From: an uncultured Verrucomicrobia subdivision 3 bacterium
GTDB lineage: Bacteria; Verrucomicrobiota; Verrucomicrobiia; Limisphaerales; UBA11358
Direction: 5' to 3'
Length of the DNA stretch: 64,000 nt
NCBI GenBank assembly: GCA_903895255.1
Contig: CAITTG010000084.1
Coordinates: forward strand, 24,922 to 88,921
Position numbers and translations under genes: made by a program. The notes under the pieces are model-generated. The model ran no database searches. It saw only the letters and a list, made by a program, of their open reading frames with translations, and was not told the DNA's origin. Every line of letters begins with the position of its first letter. Position 1 is the first letter of the stretch. This document shows positions 6,975 to 14,660 of the stretch, piece after piece.

Positions 6975-8108
6975 ATGAAAAACAAACTTTGCAACTGGTT
7001 GCTGGGGATGGTTTTGCTGGCGGGAATTCCATCGGCCACCGCGCAATTGCCGCTGATCAGCGCCTTCAGTCAGAATGGGCTGCTCACCTGTACTAATCTA
7101 CCGGGTGGCAGTAAAGTGACGGTGGCTTGGGCGTCCTCTTTGGCGGGCCCCTGGCAGACCAATTGGTCGGGATTGACGGCCATCAGCGCCAGTTCTAATG
7201 GCACCCTGCAAGTGAGTGTGCCAATGTTCTACCGACTATTGGTGGTGGCGACCAACGCCGCGGGGAACAACTCTCCGGTGCCCGCTGGCATGGTTGCAAT
7301 TCCCGCCGGGACTTTTACGATGGGCGACGCGCAGGATGGCGAAAGCGATGCCATCCCCACTAATATTTACGTGTCCTCATTTTATATGGACACGAATTTG
7401 GTGAGTTACGGTTTGTGGCAGGCAGTTTATGCCTATGCTCTAAATAATGGATATGGGTTTGATAATGCTGGCTCGGGTAAGGCGGCGAATCATCCGGTGC
7501 AAACGGTTTCCTGGTATGATTGTGTGAAGTGGTGCAATGCCCGGTCCCAGCAAGCCGGCTTAACGCCAGCGTACTATACCGATGCCGGCCTGACCCAAGT
7601 CTACGCCTATGGCGATGCGGTCCCGTATGTGAATTGGAATGCCAATGGCTATCGGTTGCCAACGGAGGCGGAGTGGGAGCAGGCCGCGCGGGGCGGATTA
7701 AGCGGCAAACGGTTTCCCTGGGGGAATACCATCACGGAAAGCCAGGCCAATTACTATGCCGATCCCGCTTCCTTTGCCTATGATCTGAGCCCGTATGAGG
7801 GGAACAATGCCCTCTTTGAAACCGGAGCTTCCCCTTACACCAGCCCGGCAGGCTCATTTGCGCCCAATGGTTATGGGCTTTTCGATATGGCGGGAAATGT
7901 CGGGGAGTGGTGCTGGGACTGGTATGGAACTCCTTATGGTCAACCGACCAACACGAATCCCACCGGCCCGGCAACCGGCGACTACCATTTGACGCGCGGT
8001 GGCAATTGGAATCATGAGCCCAACCTGCTGCGTTGTGCCAACCGCGTTTTTGTACTTACTCCCCTGGCCTACGACTATATTGGATTCCGTTGTGTGCGGG
8101 GGCATTAA
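6975..8108 (+). CDS. Secreted SUMF1/formylglycine-generating-enzyme-like protein, probably non-catalytic
   Basis: A 377-residue protein with a signal peptide (MKNKLCNWLLGMVLLAGIPS, cleavage near ATAQ). A short beta-rich segment follows (residues 25-100), then an FGE-sulfatase (SUMF1) domain from about 105: MVAIPAGTFTMGD, HPVQTVSWYDCVKWCN, YRLPTEAEWEQAARGG, FPWGN, GNVGEWCWDW and the ending IGFRCVRG. True formylglycine-generating enzymes use a Cys pair just before the final segment (R-G-G-S-x-x-C-x-x-x-x-C). Here the equivalent is RGGNWNHEPNLLRCANR, which lacks the first Cys, so sulfatase-activating chemistry is unlikely. Such exported SUMF1-fold proteins are common in Verrucomicrobiota and Planctomycetes, with binding roles suspected. 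Confidence 0.88.
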   Translation: MKNKLCNWLLGMVLLAGIPSATAQLPLISAFSQNGLLTCTNLPGGSKVTVAWASSLAGPWQTNWSGLTAISASSNGTLQVSVPMFYRLLVVATNAAGNNSPVPAGMVAIPAGTFTMGDAQDGESDAIPTNIYVSSFYMDTNLVSYGLWQAVYAYALNNGYGFDNAGSGKAANHPVQTVSWYDCVKWCNARSQQAGLTPAYYTDAGLTQVYAYGDAVPYVNWNANGYRLPTEAEWEQAARGGLSGKRFPWGNTITESQANYYADPASFAYDLSPYEGNNALFETGASPYTSPAGSFAPNGYGLFDMAGNVGEWCWDWYGTPYGQPTNTNPTGPATGDYHLTRGGNWNHEPNLLRCANRVFVLTPLAYDYIGFRCVRGH

Positions 8109-8528
8109 GCAATTTTCGCTCGTTTGCGTGTTTCAAGTTGACGAAAAAAGGGAGGGCAGCCGCCATTTTCCACCCGGTGTCGATGAGGGTGGTGGCCTGA
8201 ACATCCTGACGGCGGGGCTTATGCCTTTGTGCAACCGTACGCGCCGGTGGCATTTCCCTACAAAAATGGGGTGGGCGACGGGGTGCCGACGTCGATTTTA
8301 AATTTTGTGATGGTGTTAAGGGTGGCGAGTCAGTGAGCGGGAGGGAAAAGCTCCAAGCGCCAGAGAATAATCAAGCGGGAGATGGGACCCATAGGACAAA
8401 GAGGACCGATCCGGTGGAGGGGGTTACGGGCGGGGAGCGAGAGGCAGACGGGACAGCAGGCGATTATTGGCAGTTTAGGCGTGTCTTTTGGGGGAATCGT
8501 GGTTATTGATGGTTTTCACACGATTCAT
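8109..8528. other. Intergenic region with a 9-base-period repeat
   Basis: About 420 bases without a convincing gene. A frame from 8382 runs into the downstream histidine phosphatase gene, but its first 49 codons do not look coding. At 8385-8411 there are three units of nine bases sharing GGAC (GGACCCATA, GGACAAAGA, GGACCGATC), a short degenerate tandem repeat. Nothing else was recognised. Confidence 0.45.
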
Positions 8529-9161
8529 ATGAGATTGAAACAGGTTTTAAGCGCGCTGCTGGTGATTTGGGTGATGCCGGCGGTTTGGGCGGGTTCCATC
8601 ACCACGGCACCGGGGGAGCAGCCGTGCGCGGCGTTGGAAAACACGACGATCCTGATCATCCGGCATGCGGAGAAACCACCGAGCGGGCCGGAGCTGACGC
8701 CGGCCGGGCAGGCGCGCGCGCGGGCGTATGTGGCTTATTTTGCGGGTTTAAAAATTGAGGGGCAGCCGGTGACGCTGGACCATATTTTTTGCACGGCGGA
8801 CACGGCGGGCAGTCACCGTCCGCGTTCGACGGTGGAACCGCTGAGCGCGGCCTTGCACCTGCCGCTGGACAACCGGTTCAAGACGAAAGATCCCGGCGCG
8901 CTGACGGGGGAGTTGCGGAGCCGGTCCCACGGGAAGGCGATTTTGATATGCTGGCATCATGGGGAGATCCCCGCCCTGCTGGCCGGGCTGGGGGCGAATC
9001 CGGCGGCGTTGCTGCCGGGCGGGGAATGGCCGCCGGCGGAGTTTGGCTGGGTGGTGGAATTGCGGTACGATGATCAGGGGCGGCTGCGGGCGGCGGAGTG
9101 TGTGAAGGAAAATTTGAGGCTGGCGGATGCGACCACTGCGGCGGCGGGGAAGCAGCCATGA
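8529..9161 (+). CDS. Exported histidine phosphatase (phosphoglycerate mutase superfamily)
   Basis: A 210-residue protein with a signal peptide (MRLKQVLSALLVIWVMPAVW, cleavage after AG) and a short histidine phosphatase domain. The catalytic motif is ILIIRHAEKP (R-H at about residue 41), and a second His lies in ILICWHHGEIPALL, the usual acid/base position. The superfamily moves phosphate through a phospho-His intermediate; the substrate cannot be predicted. The start at 8529 is chosen because it gives an immediate signal peptide, whereas an upstream in-frame start adds 49 residues of non-coding character. It lies 34 bases before pgl and may be cotranscribed with it. Confidence 0.82.
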   Translation: MRLKQVLSALLVIWVMPAVWAGSITTAPGEQPCAALENTTILIIRHAEKPPSGPELTPAGQARARAYVAYFAGLKIEGQPVTLDHIFCTADTAGSHRPRSTVEPLSAALHLPLDNRFKTKDPGALTGELRSRSHGKAILICWHHGEIPALLAGLGANPAALLPGGEWPPAEFGWVVELRYDDQGRLRAAECVKENLRLADATTAAAGKQP

Positions 9162-9195
9162 GAGTTTCGGCGCGGCGGATATTTAACAAACATTT

Positions 9196-9909
9196 ATGAT
9201 GCAAGGATTTGCCAATGCGGATGCCCTGGCGGGAGCGGTGGCGGGGCGGTGGCTGGATGAAATCGCGGCGGCGGGGCCGGGGGACGGGCCGCTAACGGCG
9301 GCGCTCTCGGGCGGGCGGATCACGAACACATTTTTTGCGGAGGTGGTGGCCCAAACCCAGGCGCGGGGGCTGACGCTGGAGCGGGTGCATTTTTTCTGGG
9401 CGGATGAACGCTGCGTGCCGCCGACGGATCCGGAGAGTAATTTCCGGCAGGCGCAGGAGCTGTTGTTTGGGCCGCTGAAGATCCCGGCGGGGCGGATTCA
9501 TCGGATCAAAGGGGAATTGGCGCCGGAAACAGCGGTCCGGGAGGCGGTGGAGGAACTGGTGGCGGTAGCGGCGGGCGGGGCGACGGGCCAGCCGGTGTTG
9601 GACTGGGTGTTTTTGGGGATGGGGGAAGACGGGCATGTGGCATCGCTCTTTCCGGGGGCGGGGCCGGAAGTGCGGGATTGTCCGACGCCGTTTTTAGTGG
9701 TGCGTAATTCCCCCAAACCGCCGCCGACGCGGATTTCTTTGAGTTACGGGGTGATGGCCGCCGCGCGGGAGGTGTGGGTGCTGGCGAGTGGCACGGGGAA
9801 GGAGCAGGCGCTGCGGGATTCGCTGGCGGCCGGGGGACGGACGCCGCTGGGTCGGGTGCTGGGGCTGCGGGACCGGACCCGGGTGTTTACGGATTTGAAG
9901 TTAGGGTGA
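9196..9909 (+). CDS. pgl: 6-phosphogluconolactonase
   Basis: A 237-residue protein that hydrolyses 6-phosphoglucono-lactone in the oxidative pentose phosphate pathway. Family landmarks are the sugar-phosphate-binding loop ALSGGRI (residues about 36-42), VHFFWADERCVPP with ESNFR (about 72-95), and the catalytic-region motif GMGEDGHVASLFPG (about 143-156). The length is typical of the DevB/SOL type. It is cytoplasmic with no signal peptide. The start could be the first or second of two consecutive ATG codons. No zwf or gnd gene lies in the window. Confidence 0.94.
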   Translation: MMQGFANADALAGAVAGRWLDEIAAAGPGDGPLTAALSGGRITNTFFAEVVAQTQARGLTLERVHFFWADERCVPPTDPESNFRQAQELLFGPLKIPAGRIHRIKGELAPETAVREAVEELVAVAAGGATGQPVLDWVFLGMGEDGHVASLFPGAGPEVRDCPTPFLVVRNSPKPPPTRISLSYGVMAAAREVWVLASGTGKEQALRDSLAAGGRTPLGRVLGLRDRTRVFTDLKLG

Positions 9910-9921
9910 GGGGGCGAAGAA

Positions 9922-9949
9922 AGGCTGAAAGCTGAGGCTTGAAGGCTGA
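9922..9949. repeat. Heptamer-period repeat, site 1
   Basis: Four consecutive seven-base units after pgl: AGGCTGA, AAGCTGA, GGCTTGA, AGGCTGA. It is one of several short arrays in this window with a strict seven-base period but different unit sequences. Confidence 0.75.
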
Positions 9950-10038
9950 AAAACAGCGGCAACCGAGGGTGCCGGGTGGATTTCGGGGTGGGAAAGGCAA
10001 GAAAAGTGGGATTTTTGACCGTTTAGGGTAATTTTAGC

Positions 10039-10066
10039 TTGAAATCCGCCGGGCTGCAGGTATGCT
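10039..10066 (+). promoter_or_regulatory. Promoter of the candidate noncoding RNA
   Basis: TTGAAA (10039-10044), a 16-base spacer and TATGCT (10061-10066), with a predicted transcription start near 10073. No convincing coding region follows before the terminator at 10287-10320. Confidence 0.65.
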
Positions 10067-10072
10067 AACTAA

Positions 10073-10318
10073 GCTAATTGAAGCAGGTTGCGCTGCCGGA
10101 GCGAAAAAAGTGCGGTGGATTGAACTTTTTGGCCGGTGGAGCGTCGAACCATTAGCGAATGATTTCGCTGTTCGTTTAGGGTTGGCAGAGAGGTTTTGCT
10201 CGTGGCGAGGTCTGAACAGCGACCCCCCAAGTTGGCCCGCCACCCTTCTGAGCGCGTGGGTGAACGCGTATAAACCTCATCACCAGCAGGGCCGGACGCA
10301 AGTCCGGCCCTGTTTGCT
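10073..10318 (+). ncRNA. Candidate structured noncoding RNA of unknown class
   Basis: About 245 bases between a good promoter and a strong intrinsic terminator. Several perfect nested complementary segments are visible: 10105-10111 with 10124-10130 (7 bp); 10145-10149 with 10170-10174 (5 bp), enclosing the hairpin 10154-10159/10164-10169 (6 bp); and a multi-branched domain closed by 10190-10196 with 10272-10278 (GAGGTTT/AAACCTC). That domain contains 10198-10201 with 10250-10253, 10202-10207 with 10238-10243 (GTGGCG/CGCCAC) and the hairpin 10252-10257/10264-10269. I see none of the hallmark sequences of tmRNA, RNase P RNA, SRP RNA or 6S RNA. A 96-codon frame crosses it but has no coding character. 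Function is unknown; accA downstream has its own promoter. Confidence 0.6.
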
Positions 10319-10320
10319 TT
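10287..10320 (+). terminator. Strong intrinsic terminator of the candidate RNA
   Basis: An 11-bp perfect stem (10287-10297 with 10302-10312, CAGGGCCGGAC/GTCCGGCCCTG) with a GCAA tetraloop, followed by a T-rich stretch (TTTGCTTTT). It is oriented for + strand transcription. Confidence 0.9.
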
Positions 10321-10348
10321 TGGTGGGGGGGCGGGGGAGTAATTCACA

Positions 10349-10376
10349 TTGATTCAAGGGGAAAAACGGTTAAACT
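10349..10376 (+). promoter_or_regulatory. Probable accA promoter giving an almost leaderless mRNA
   Basis: TTGATT (10349-10354), a 16-base spacer and TAAACT (10371-10376). Transcription should start near 10383, only about three bases before the accA ATG at 10386. No Shine-Dalgarno sequence is present. Confidence 0.55.
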
Positions 10377-10385
10377 CTCCGCCGC

Positions 10386-11402
10386 ATGAAACATCAGCTC
10401 GATTTCGAGAAGCCGATCATCGAACTGCAGTCCAAGCTGGACGAGCTCCGGGAACATCCGGAAAAGCATTCGCTGGGCATCAGTTTTGAGGAAGAAATAC
10501 AGATTATCGAAAAAAAGCTGGAGGAAACCCGGCGGCAAATTTTTCTGAATCTCACGCCGTGGCAGCGGGTGCAGTTGGCGCGGCATCCCCGGCGGCCTTA
10601 CACGCTGGATTACATTAACGAAGCGTTCACGGATTTCCAAGAGTTGCACGGGGACCGGTTGTTTGCGGAAGATCGCGCCATGGTGGGGGGACTGGCGCGA
10701 CTGGGGGAACACCGGGTGGTGGTGATTGGCACCCAAAAGGGCCGGGACACGAAGGAAAACATATTGCGAAATTTTGGCTCGGCGCATCCAGAGGGATATC
10801 GCAAGGCTTTGCGCTTAATGCGGTTGGCGAACAAATTTGGCCTGCCGATCATCACGCTGATTGACACCGCCGGTGCTTATCCGGGGGTGGCGGCGGAGGA
10901 GCGGCACATAGCGGAGGCGATCGCGGTGAATCTCCGGGAAATGATGTTGCTGGAAGTGCCGATTATTGCGGCCGTGATTGGCGAAGGCGGTTCCGGCGGG
11001 GCGCTGGGGATTGGGGTGGCGGACCGGGTGTTGATTTTGGAAAACGCCTATTATTCGGTGATTAGTCCGGAAGGGTGCGCGGCGATTTTGTGGAAGGACC
11101 GGAAAGCGGCGGCGGAAGCGGCGGCGGCGCTACGGATCACGGCGAAGGATTTGCTGGAACTGGGGTTGGTGGATGAAATCATTCCCGAACCGCTGGGGGG
11201 TGCGCACACGGACATGGCCGGCACGGCGGCGAACTTGCGGCAGCATCTGCTCAAGCAACTGGCCGAGCTGGAACAACTTTCGACGGAGGACCGCCTCAAA
11301 ATGCGCTATGCGAAATTTCGGGCGCACGGTCATTTCATCGAAAAAGAGCCCACCCCGGGCGAGCGGGCGGAGGCGGCCAAGGCGGCCAAACCCGCGGCTT
11401 AA
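10386..11402 (+). CDS. accA: Acetyl-CoA carboxylase carboxyltransferase subunit alpha
   Basis: A 338-residue protein. With AccD it forms the carboxyltransferase that moves the carboxyl group from biotin to acetyl-CoA, giving malonyl-CoA for fatty acid synthesis. Typical features are the N-terminal helical segment (LDFEKPIIELQSKLDEL), then RHPRRPYTLDYI, FGSAHPEGYRKALRLM, TLIDTAGAYPGVAAEER and the oxyanion-loop region GEGGSGGALGIGVADRV. Length and order match bacterial AccA along the whole protein; the C-terminal 20 residues are Ala/Lys rich. The gene follows a noncoding RNA terminator and precedes manA by 20 bases, so the two may share a transcript. Confidence 0.97.
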   Translation: MKHQLDFEKPIIELQSKLDELREHPEKHSLGISFEEEIQIIEKKLEETRRQIFLNLTPWQRVQLARHPRRPYTLDYINEAFTDFQELHGDRLFAEDRAMVGGLARLGEHRVVVIGTQKGRDTKENILRNFGSAHPEGYRKALRLMRLANKFGLPIITLIDTAGAYPGVAAEERHIAEAIAVNLREMMLLEVPIIAAVIGEGGSGGALGIGVADRVLILENAYYSVISPEGCAAILWKDRKAAAEAAAALRITAKDLLELGLVDEIIPEPLGGAHTDMAGTAANLRQHLLKQLAELEQLSTEDRLKMRYAKFRAHGHFIEKEPTPGERAEAAKAAKPAA

Positions 11403-11422
11403 ACCACGAACCCGGCGTACGC

Positions 11423-12397
11423 ATGCTGTATCCCTTTACATTTCACCCCATCTTCAAGGACCGGATTTGGGGCGGACGCGAGCTGGAGCGGTTGTATGGC
11501 AAGGCGTTGCCGGCGGGCAAGCCGATTGGCGAGGCGTGGGAGATCACGGATCGCGACGGGGACACGAGCGTGATTGCCAACGGGCCGCTGGCGGGCAAAA
11601 CGCTGGGGTGGTTGATGCGGGAGCACGGGGCGGCATTGCTGGGGACGGCCAGGCCGGCGAGCGGGGGGAATTTTCCGATTCTCTGCAAAATTTTGGACGC
11701 GCGGGACAAGCTATCCCTGCAAGTACATCCCCCGGCGGCGAAGGCGGCGGAGCTGGGGGGCGAGCCGAAGACGGAGATGTGGTACATCGCGGACGCGGGT
11801 CCGGGCGCGGAATTGTACGTGGGTCTGAAGCCGGGGGTGACGCGGGCGGTCTTTGAGCAAAAGATTGCGGACGGGACGGTGGCGGATTGTTTTCACCGCA
11901 TTCCAGTGAAGGCGGGGGACACGATGTTTTTGCCCAGCGGCCGGGTGCATGCGATTGGCGACCGGCTGGTGATTTTTGAGATTCAGCAGAACTCGGACAC
12001 GACGTACCGGGTGTTTGACTGGAACCGGGTGGGGTTGGATGGGAAGCCGCGGGAATTGCATGTGGCGCAATCGCTGGCGAGTATTGATTTCAATGATTTT
12101 GCGCCGCCGCTGGTGGGCACGCCGTGGGTGATGGAGGGGGGCGTGCAGAAACGTTCGCTGGTGCGCGATCCGCTGTTCAATGTGGAGGCGTGGCAACTGG
12201 CGGAAGGGACAAGCGGGGCTTTGGCGGCGAAGACGCTGCAAATTGTGGCGGTGACGGGCGGGGAGGTGAACCTCCGGAGCGGGGGCACGGAGGTGCGGCT
12301 GGCGGCGGGGCAGTTTGCGCTGGTGCCGGCGAGTTTGGAGGCCACGCAGATTTCGGCGGATGGGGCGGCGGCGTTGTTACGGGTGGAGGCGCGGTAA
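11423..12397 (+). CDS. manA: Mannose-6-phosphate isomerase, class I
   Basis: A 324-residue zinc enzyme interconverting fructose-6-phosphate and mannose-6-phosphate, which feeds GDP-mannose and glycan synthesis. The motifs are the opening FKDRIWGGRELERLYG, LCKILDARDKLSLQVHPP (Gln and His zinc ligands), KTEMWYI (Glu ligand) and FLPSGRVHAIG (His ligand), followed by FEIQQNSDTTYRVFDW and a second cupin half. The short bacterial form, about 320 residues, is matched exactly. It lies 20 bases after accA on the same strand. No partner of GDP-mannose synthesis lies nearby. Confidence 0.94.
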   Translation: MLYPFTFHPIFKDRIWGGRELERLYGKALPAGKPIGEAWEITDRDGDTSVIANGPLAGKTLGWLMREHGAALLGTARPASGGNFPILCKILDARDKLSLQVHPPAAKAAELGGEPKTEMWYIADAGPGAELYVGLKPGVTRAVFEQKIADGTVADCFHRIPVKAGDTMFLPSGRVHAIGDRLVIFEIQQNSDTTYRVFDWNRVGLDGKPRELHVAQSLASIDFNDFAPPLVGTPWVMEGGVQKRSLVRDPLFNVEAWQLAEGTSGALAAKTLQIVAVTGGEVNLRSGGTEVRLAAGQFALVPASLEATQISADGAAALLRVEAR

Positions 12398-12439
12398 AAT
12401 GCGCCTTGACTGTGGCCGCCGGTATGGGAAGTTTCCCCA

Positions 12440-12685
12440 GTGACAACGATTTGCATTGCGGACAAAGACCGCCTGAAAGTTCGCGGAATTGAGAATGGAA
12501 AGCGCTACCTGGTAAAAAAGGAAGGGGCTGGCTGGCGGATTGAACCAGCCCAGCAAGCGGGCATCCACACCCGTCAAGTAACTACGGCCAAGCATGATCT
12601 TTCGTTTCATCTGGATGCGCTGGCAAGTGAAGGATTTTCCTTTGAGCCGGAGAACAAGGGCCATGTTCCGTCATGCCGGTTCTAA
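12440..12685 (+). CDS. Putative antitoxin of a VapBC-type pair
   Basis: An 81-residue protein starting at GTG 12440. The short segment DRLKVRGIENGKRYLVKKEG resembles the beta-strand core of AbrB/MazE-type DNA-binding antitoxins, but the match is weak. The call depends mainly on position: its last 13 bases overlap the start of a PIN-domain toxin gene, the arrangement expected when the antitoxin is made first and translation is coupled. The C-terminal half (about 45-81) would wrap the toxin. Autoregulation by the pair is likely from the family but no operator was identified. Confidence 0.65.
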   Translation: MTTICIADKDRLKVRGIENGKRYLVKKEGAGWRIEPAQQAGIHTRQVTTAKHDLSFHLDALASEGFSFEPENKGHVPSCRF

Positions 12686-13080
12686 AATATCTGGCGGATA
12701 CCAACGCGGTCAGCGACTACTTTCGACCGGGTAATCCAGTCAAGGCGTGGTTTGCCGCTCATCAGGGAGAAATCGGCATCTCGACTTTAACCCTGGCGGA
12801 AATGCGGCGGGGGATTGAATTAAAGGGCGACACGAAGACGCGACTGGCACTGGAGCGGGTTTTTGATTTTGTTTTGGAAGACTATAGGGAGGCAATTTAC
12901 GCTTTTGATGAATCGGCGGCCGCGGAATGGGGCCGAATGATGGCCGAGGCCAAAAACCAGCCAATTCCTTATGATGATTCATTGATTGGCGCGATTGCGC
13001 GCAGCAACGGGTTGATAGTGATCACCCGTAACGAAAAGCATTTTCCCGGCTGCAAGACGGTGAATCCCTGGCGGGTCTAG
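12673..13080 (+). CDS. vapC: PIN-domain ribonuclease toxin (VapC family)
   Basis: A 135-residue PIN domain. The acidic residues expected to hold the metal are present: D in LADTNAVSDYF (near residue 9), E in TLTLAEMRRGIEL (near 43), D in PYDDSLIGAIARSNGL (near 98) and D/E-rich surroundings before ITRNEKHF. VapC toxins cleave RNA, often initiator tRNA or rRNA. The ATG at 12673 overlaps the antitoxin gene by 13 bases. The length is typical. The pair sits in an otherwise housekeeping neighbourhood. Confidence 0.92.
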   Translation: MPVLKYLADTNAVSDYFRPGNPVKAWFAAHQGEIGISTLTLAEMRRGIELKGDTKTRLALERVFDFVLEDYREAIYAFDESAAAEWGRMMAEAKNQPIPYDDSLIGAIARSNGLIVITRNEKHFPGCKTVNPWRV

Positions 13081-13272
13081 AGCGGATTAAAAAATTCTGC
13101 AGCCATTCAGCGGGAGTCGAGCAAGATGGCGGTCTTTTGGGGGTTTGGCTGGTGAGGGAAGCGAAAATGCGGCCATGAGCGGATTTTAAGAAAAATATTG
13201 GTTAGGTGATGGCGTGGAGGCGAGTTGAAAATGTAATGCGCTTACAGGGCAGCCGGTCACCAGGTGAATCGT

Positions 13273-13320
13273 GCCCGGGCCTCCAGCCCGGGCTGGAACA
13301 TTTCGGGCTTACAGCCCAAA
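13273..13320. repeat. Two adjacent hairpins between convergent vapC and algH
   Basis: The hairpin 13273-13279/13287-13293 (GCCCGGG/CCCGGGC) is followed by a smaller one at 13305-13309/13313-13317. They lie just beyond the end of algH (13328) in a 247-base convergent spacer and may stop transcription from both sides. Apart from them I see nothing in 13081-13327. Confidence 0.55.
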
Positions 13321-13327
13321 CGCGGGC

Positions 13328-13891
13328 TTAATTCAGGGAGGGGTCCTCGGGCATCTGGGCGAGGAGGCGGTTTTTCCAGCCGCCTTTTTTGCGCAAGATG
13401 CTGGGCCACAACTGGTCGGCGGGGGTTTCGAACACCATTTCCAGGGAGGCGGGGAAGGTCAGCCAGGCGCGGCTTTTGAGTTCGCTCTCCAACTGGCCGG
13501 GACTCCAGCCGGCGTAACCGGCGAATAATTTCACTTTTTTGGTGGCGGAAAAGGTCTCGCCAATTTCCATCAATTCATCGAGCGAATGACCCAGGCTGAG
13601 GTTGGGCAGGACATCGGCATGGGGCAGGAATTGATCGGTGTGCAGGTAGCTCAGGGCGGTGGGTTGGACGGGGCCGCCGAGGAACAGGGGCGAGCGCTTG
13701 AGGGTGTCGGGGAGGTCGGCGACGATCATTTCACCGACATGGTTACCAGTGGAGCGGTTGAGGACGAGGCCGAAGGCACCCTCGGCATCGTGACGGCAGA
13801 CGAGGACGACGGTGCGCTGGAAAAAAGAACCGCCCAGCTGCCCGCTATCGAGCAGAAACATGCCTTGAAGGCTTTTGGACTTTTGCGCCAT
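13328..13891 (-). CDS. algH: YqgE/AlgH family protein (UPF0301)
   Basis: A 187-residue protein of the UPF0301 family; its molecular role is unclear, although in some bacteria it affects transcriptional regulation. Landmarks are GMFLLDSGQLGGSFFQRTVV, then GAFGLVLNRSTG, PLFLGGPVQP, and VKLFAGYAGWSPGQLESEL near the C-terminus. The family normally starts within a few residues of these motifs, so a start at 13891 is chosen; 13915 is an equally possible start adding eight residues, and the longer frame upstream is not family-like. It is convergent with vapC. Confidence 0.9.
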   Translation of the reverse strand: MAQKSKSLQGMFLLDSGQLGGSFFQRTVVLVCRHDAEGAFGLVLNRSTGNHVGEMIVADLPDTLKRSPLFLGGPVQPTALSYLHTDQFLPHADVLPNLSLGHSLDELMEIGETFSATKKVKLFAGYAGWSPGQLESELKSRAWLTFPASLEMVFETPADQLWPSILRKKGGWKNRLLAQMPEDPSLN

Positions 13892-14093
13892 ACCCGTGGA
13901 GGTAATCTGGCGCATAAAAGGGATTCTGGCAATGGGGGAAATGGGGTCATCAAAGCGCGCGGGGTGGGGCCGCAGCTGGAACCCGGAGGGGCAGAGGCCA
14001 GGGCGGTCCGGCGGCGTCCACCGAGCGGCCGGGGATCTTTTCAATAAAACCCCAAAAGACTGATTATCAAAGCAATACAAATATTGATTTTTG

Positions 14094-14099
14094 TATAAT
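14094..14099 (+). promoter_or_regulatory. Consensus -10 element
   Basis: A perfect TATAAT in an AT-rich island unlike the surrounding DNA, about 95 bases before the ATG at 14193. The expected -35 position (around 14071-14076) matches poorly, so this is a partial promoter call. Confidence 0.4.
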
Positions 14100-14192
14100 A
14101 GTGTGCCAATATCTGGCCCGGTAATTCGGGCGCGAGGCGGCCCGGCAAGGGCCGGACGGCGCGGGCCCCCCAGACATTCAACCAACACAACC

Positions 14193-14660
14193 ATGGGAAG
14201 CAACGAACGCCCCCATATGCATTATTGGATAATAAACCCGGTTTCAGCCATGCTTTTGGCGGGCGGGTTGGCCCTGAGGGCCGAGGCGGACATGACCTGG
14301 AACGGGCAGGACACCGGTCCGGATGCGAGCCCGGCCCGGGTTGTGGCGGCGCCCGGCAACGCCGGCGCGATGAGGGCCACCACGGGGATTACCGGCACAT
14401 TTGACGCCGCGGCCCTGGCGCAACTATATGACAGTGTGCTGGCCACGCCCCCCAAACAGGTCGATGGGAAGAATGGCGGGGGCCAAACGGGCGTTTTGGA
14501 TTTCGAGGGGTTGAACGGGGAGATTAACGCGGACGGATCGCTCGGGCTGGCCAGCGAGGGCGAGGCCAGGAGTTCCGCCGTGGAAGGGACGACGGTCAGC
14601 TTTTTTGGGGAGGACCAGGCGAGTGTTTATGGGTTTGGGTCTCCGGCACCGGCCCGCTAG
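14193..14660 (+). CDS. Hypothetical exported protein
   Basis: A 155-residue product (153 or 147 if a later ATG at 14217 is used). It has a hydrophobic stretch near the start (WIINPVSAMLLAGGLALRAEA), suitable as a signal peptide. The remainder is low in hydrophobicity and rich in Gly, Ala, Asp and Thr with no known motif. A consensus -10 box lies upstream at 14094. The frame extends upstream to 14091, but that start lies inside the promoter. I cannot assign a family, and it may be a remnant. Confidence 0.4.
   Translation: MGSNERPHMHYWIINPVSAMLLAGGLALRAEADMTWNGQDTGPDASPARVVAAPGNAGAMRATTGITGTFDAAALAQLYDSVLATPPKQVDGKNGGGQTGVLDFEGLNGEINADGSLGLASEGEARSSAVEGTTVSFFGEDQASVYGFGSPAPAR

Noticed and set aside
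8385..8411. CRISPR-like reading of the 9-base repeat
   Set aside because: The units are far too short, degenerate and not separated by spacers; no cas genes are in the window.
10062..10352. A 96-codon + strand open frame across the ncRNA region
   Set aside because: It starts inside the promoter's -10 element, crosses the terminator hairpin and has no recognisable or conserved protein features; the structured RNA explains the region better.
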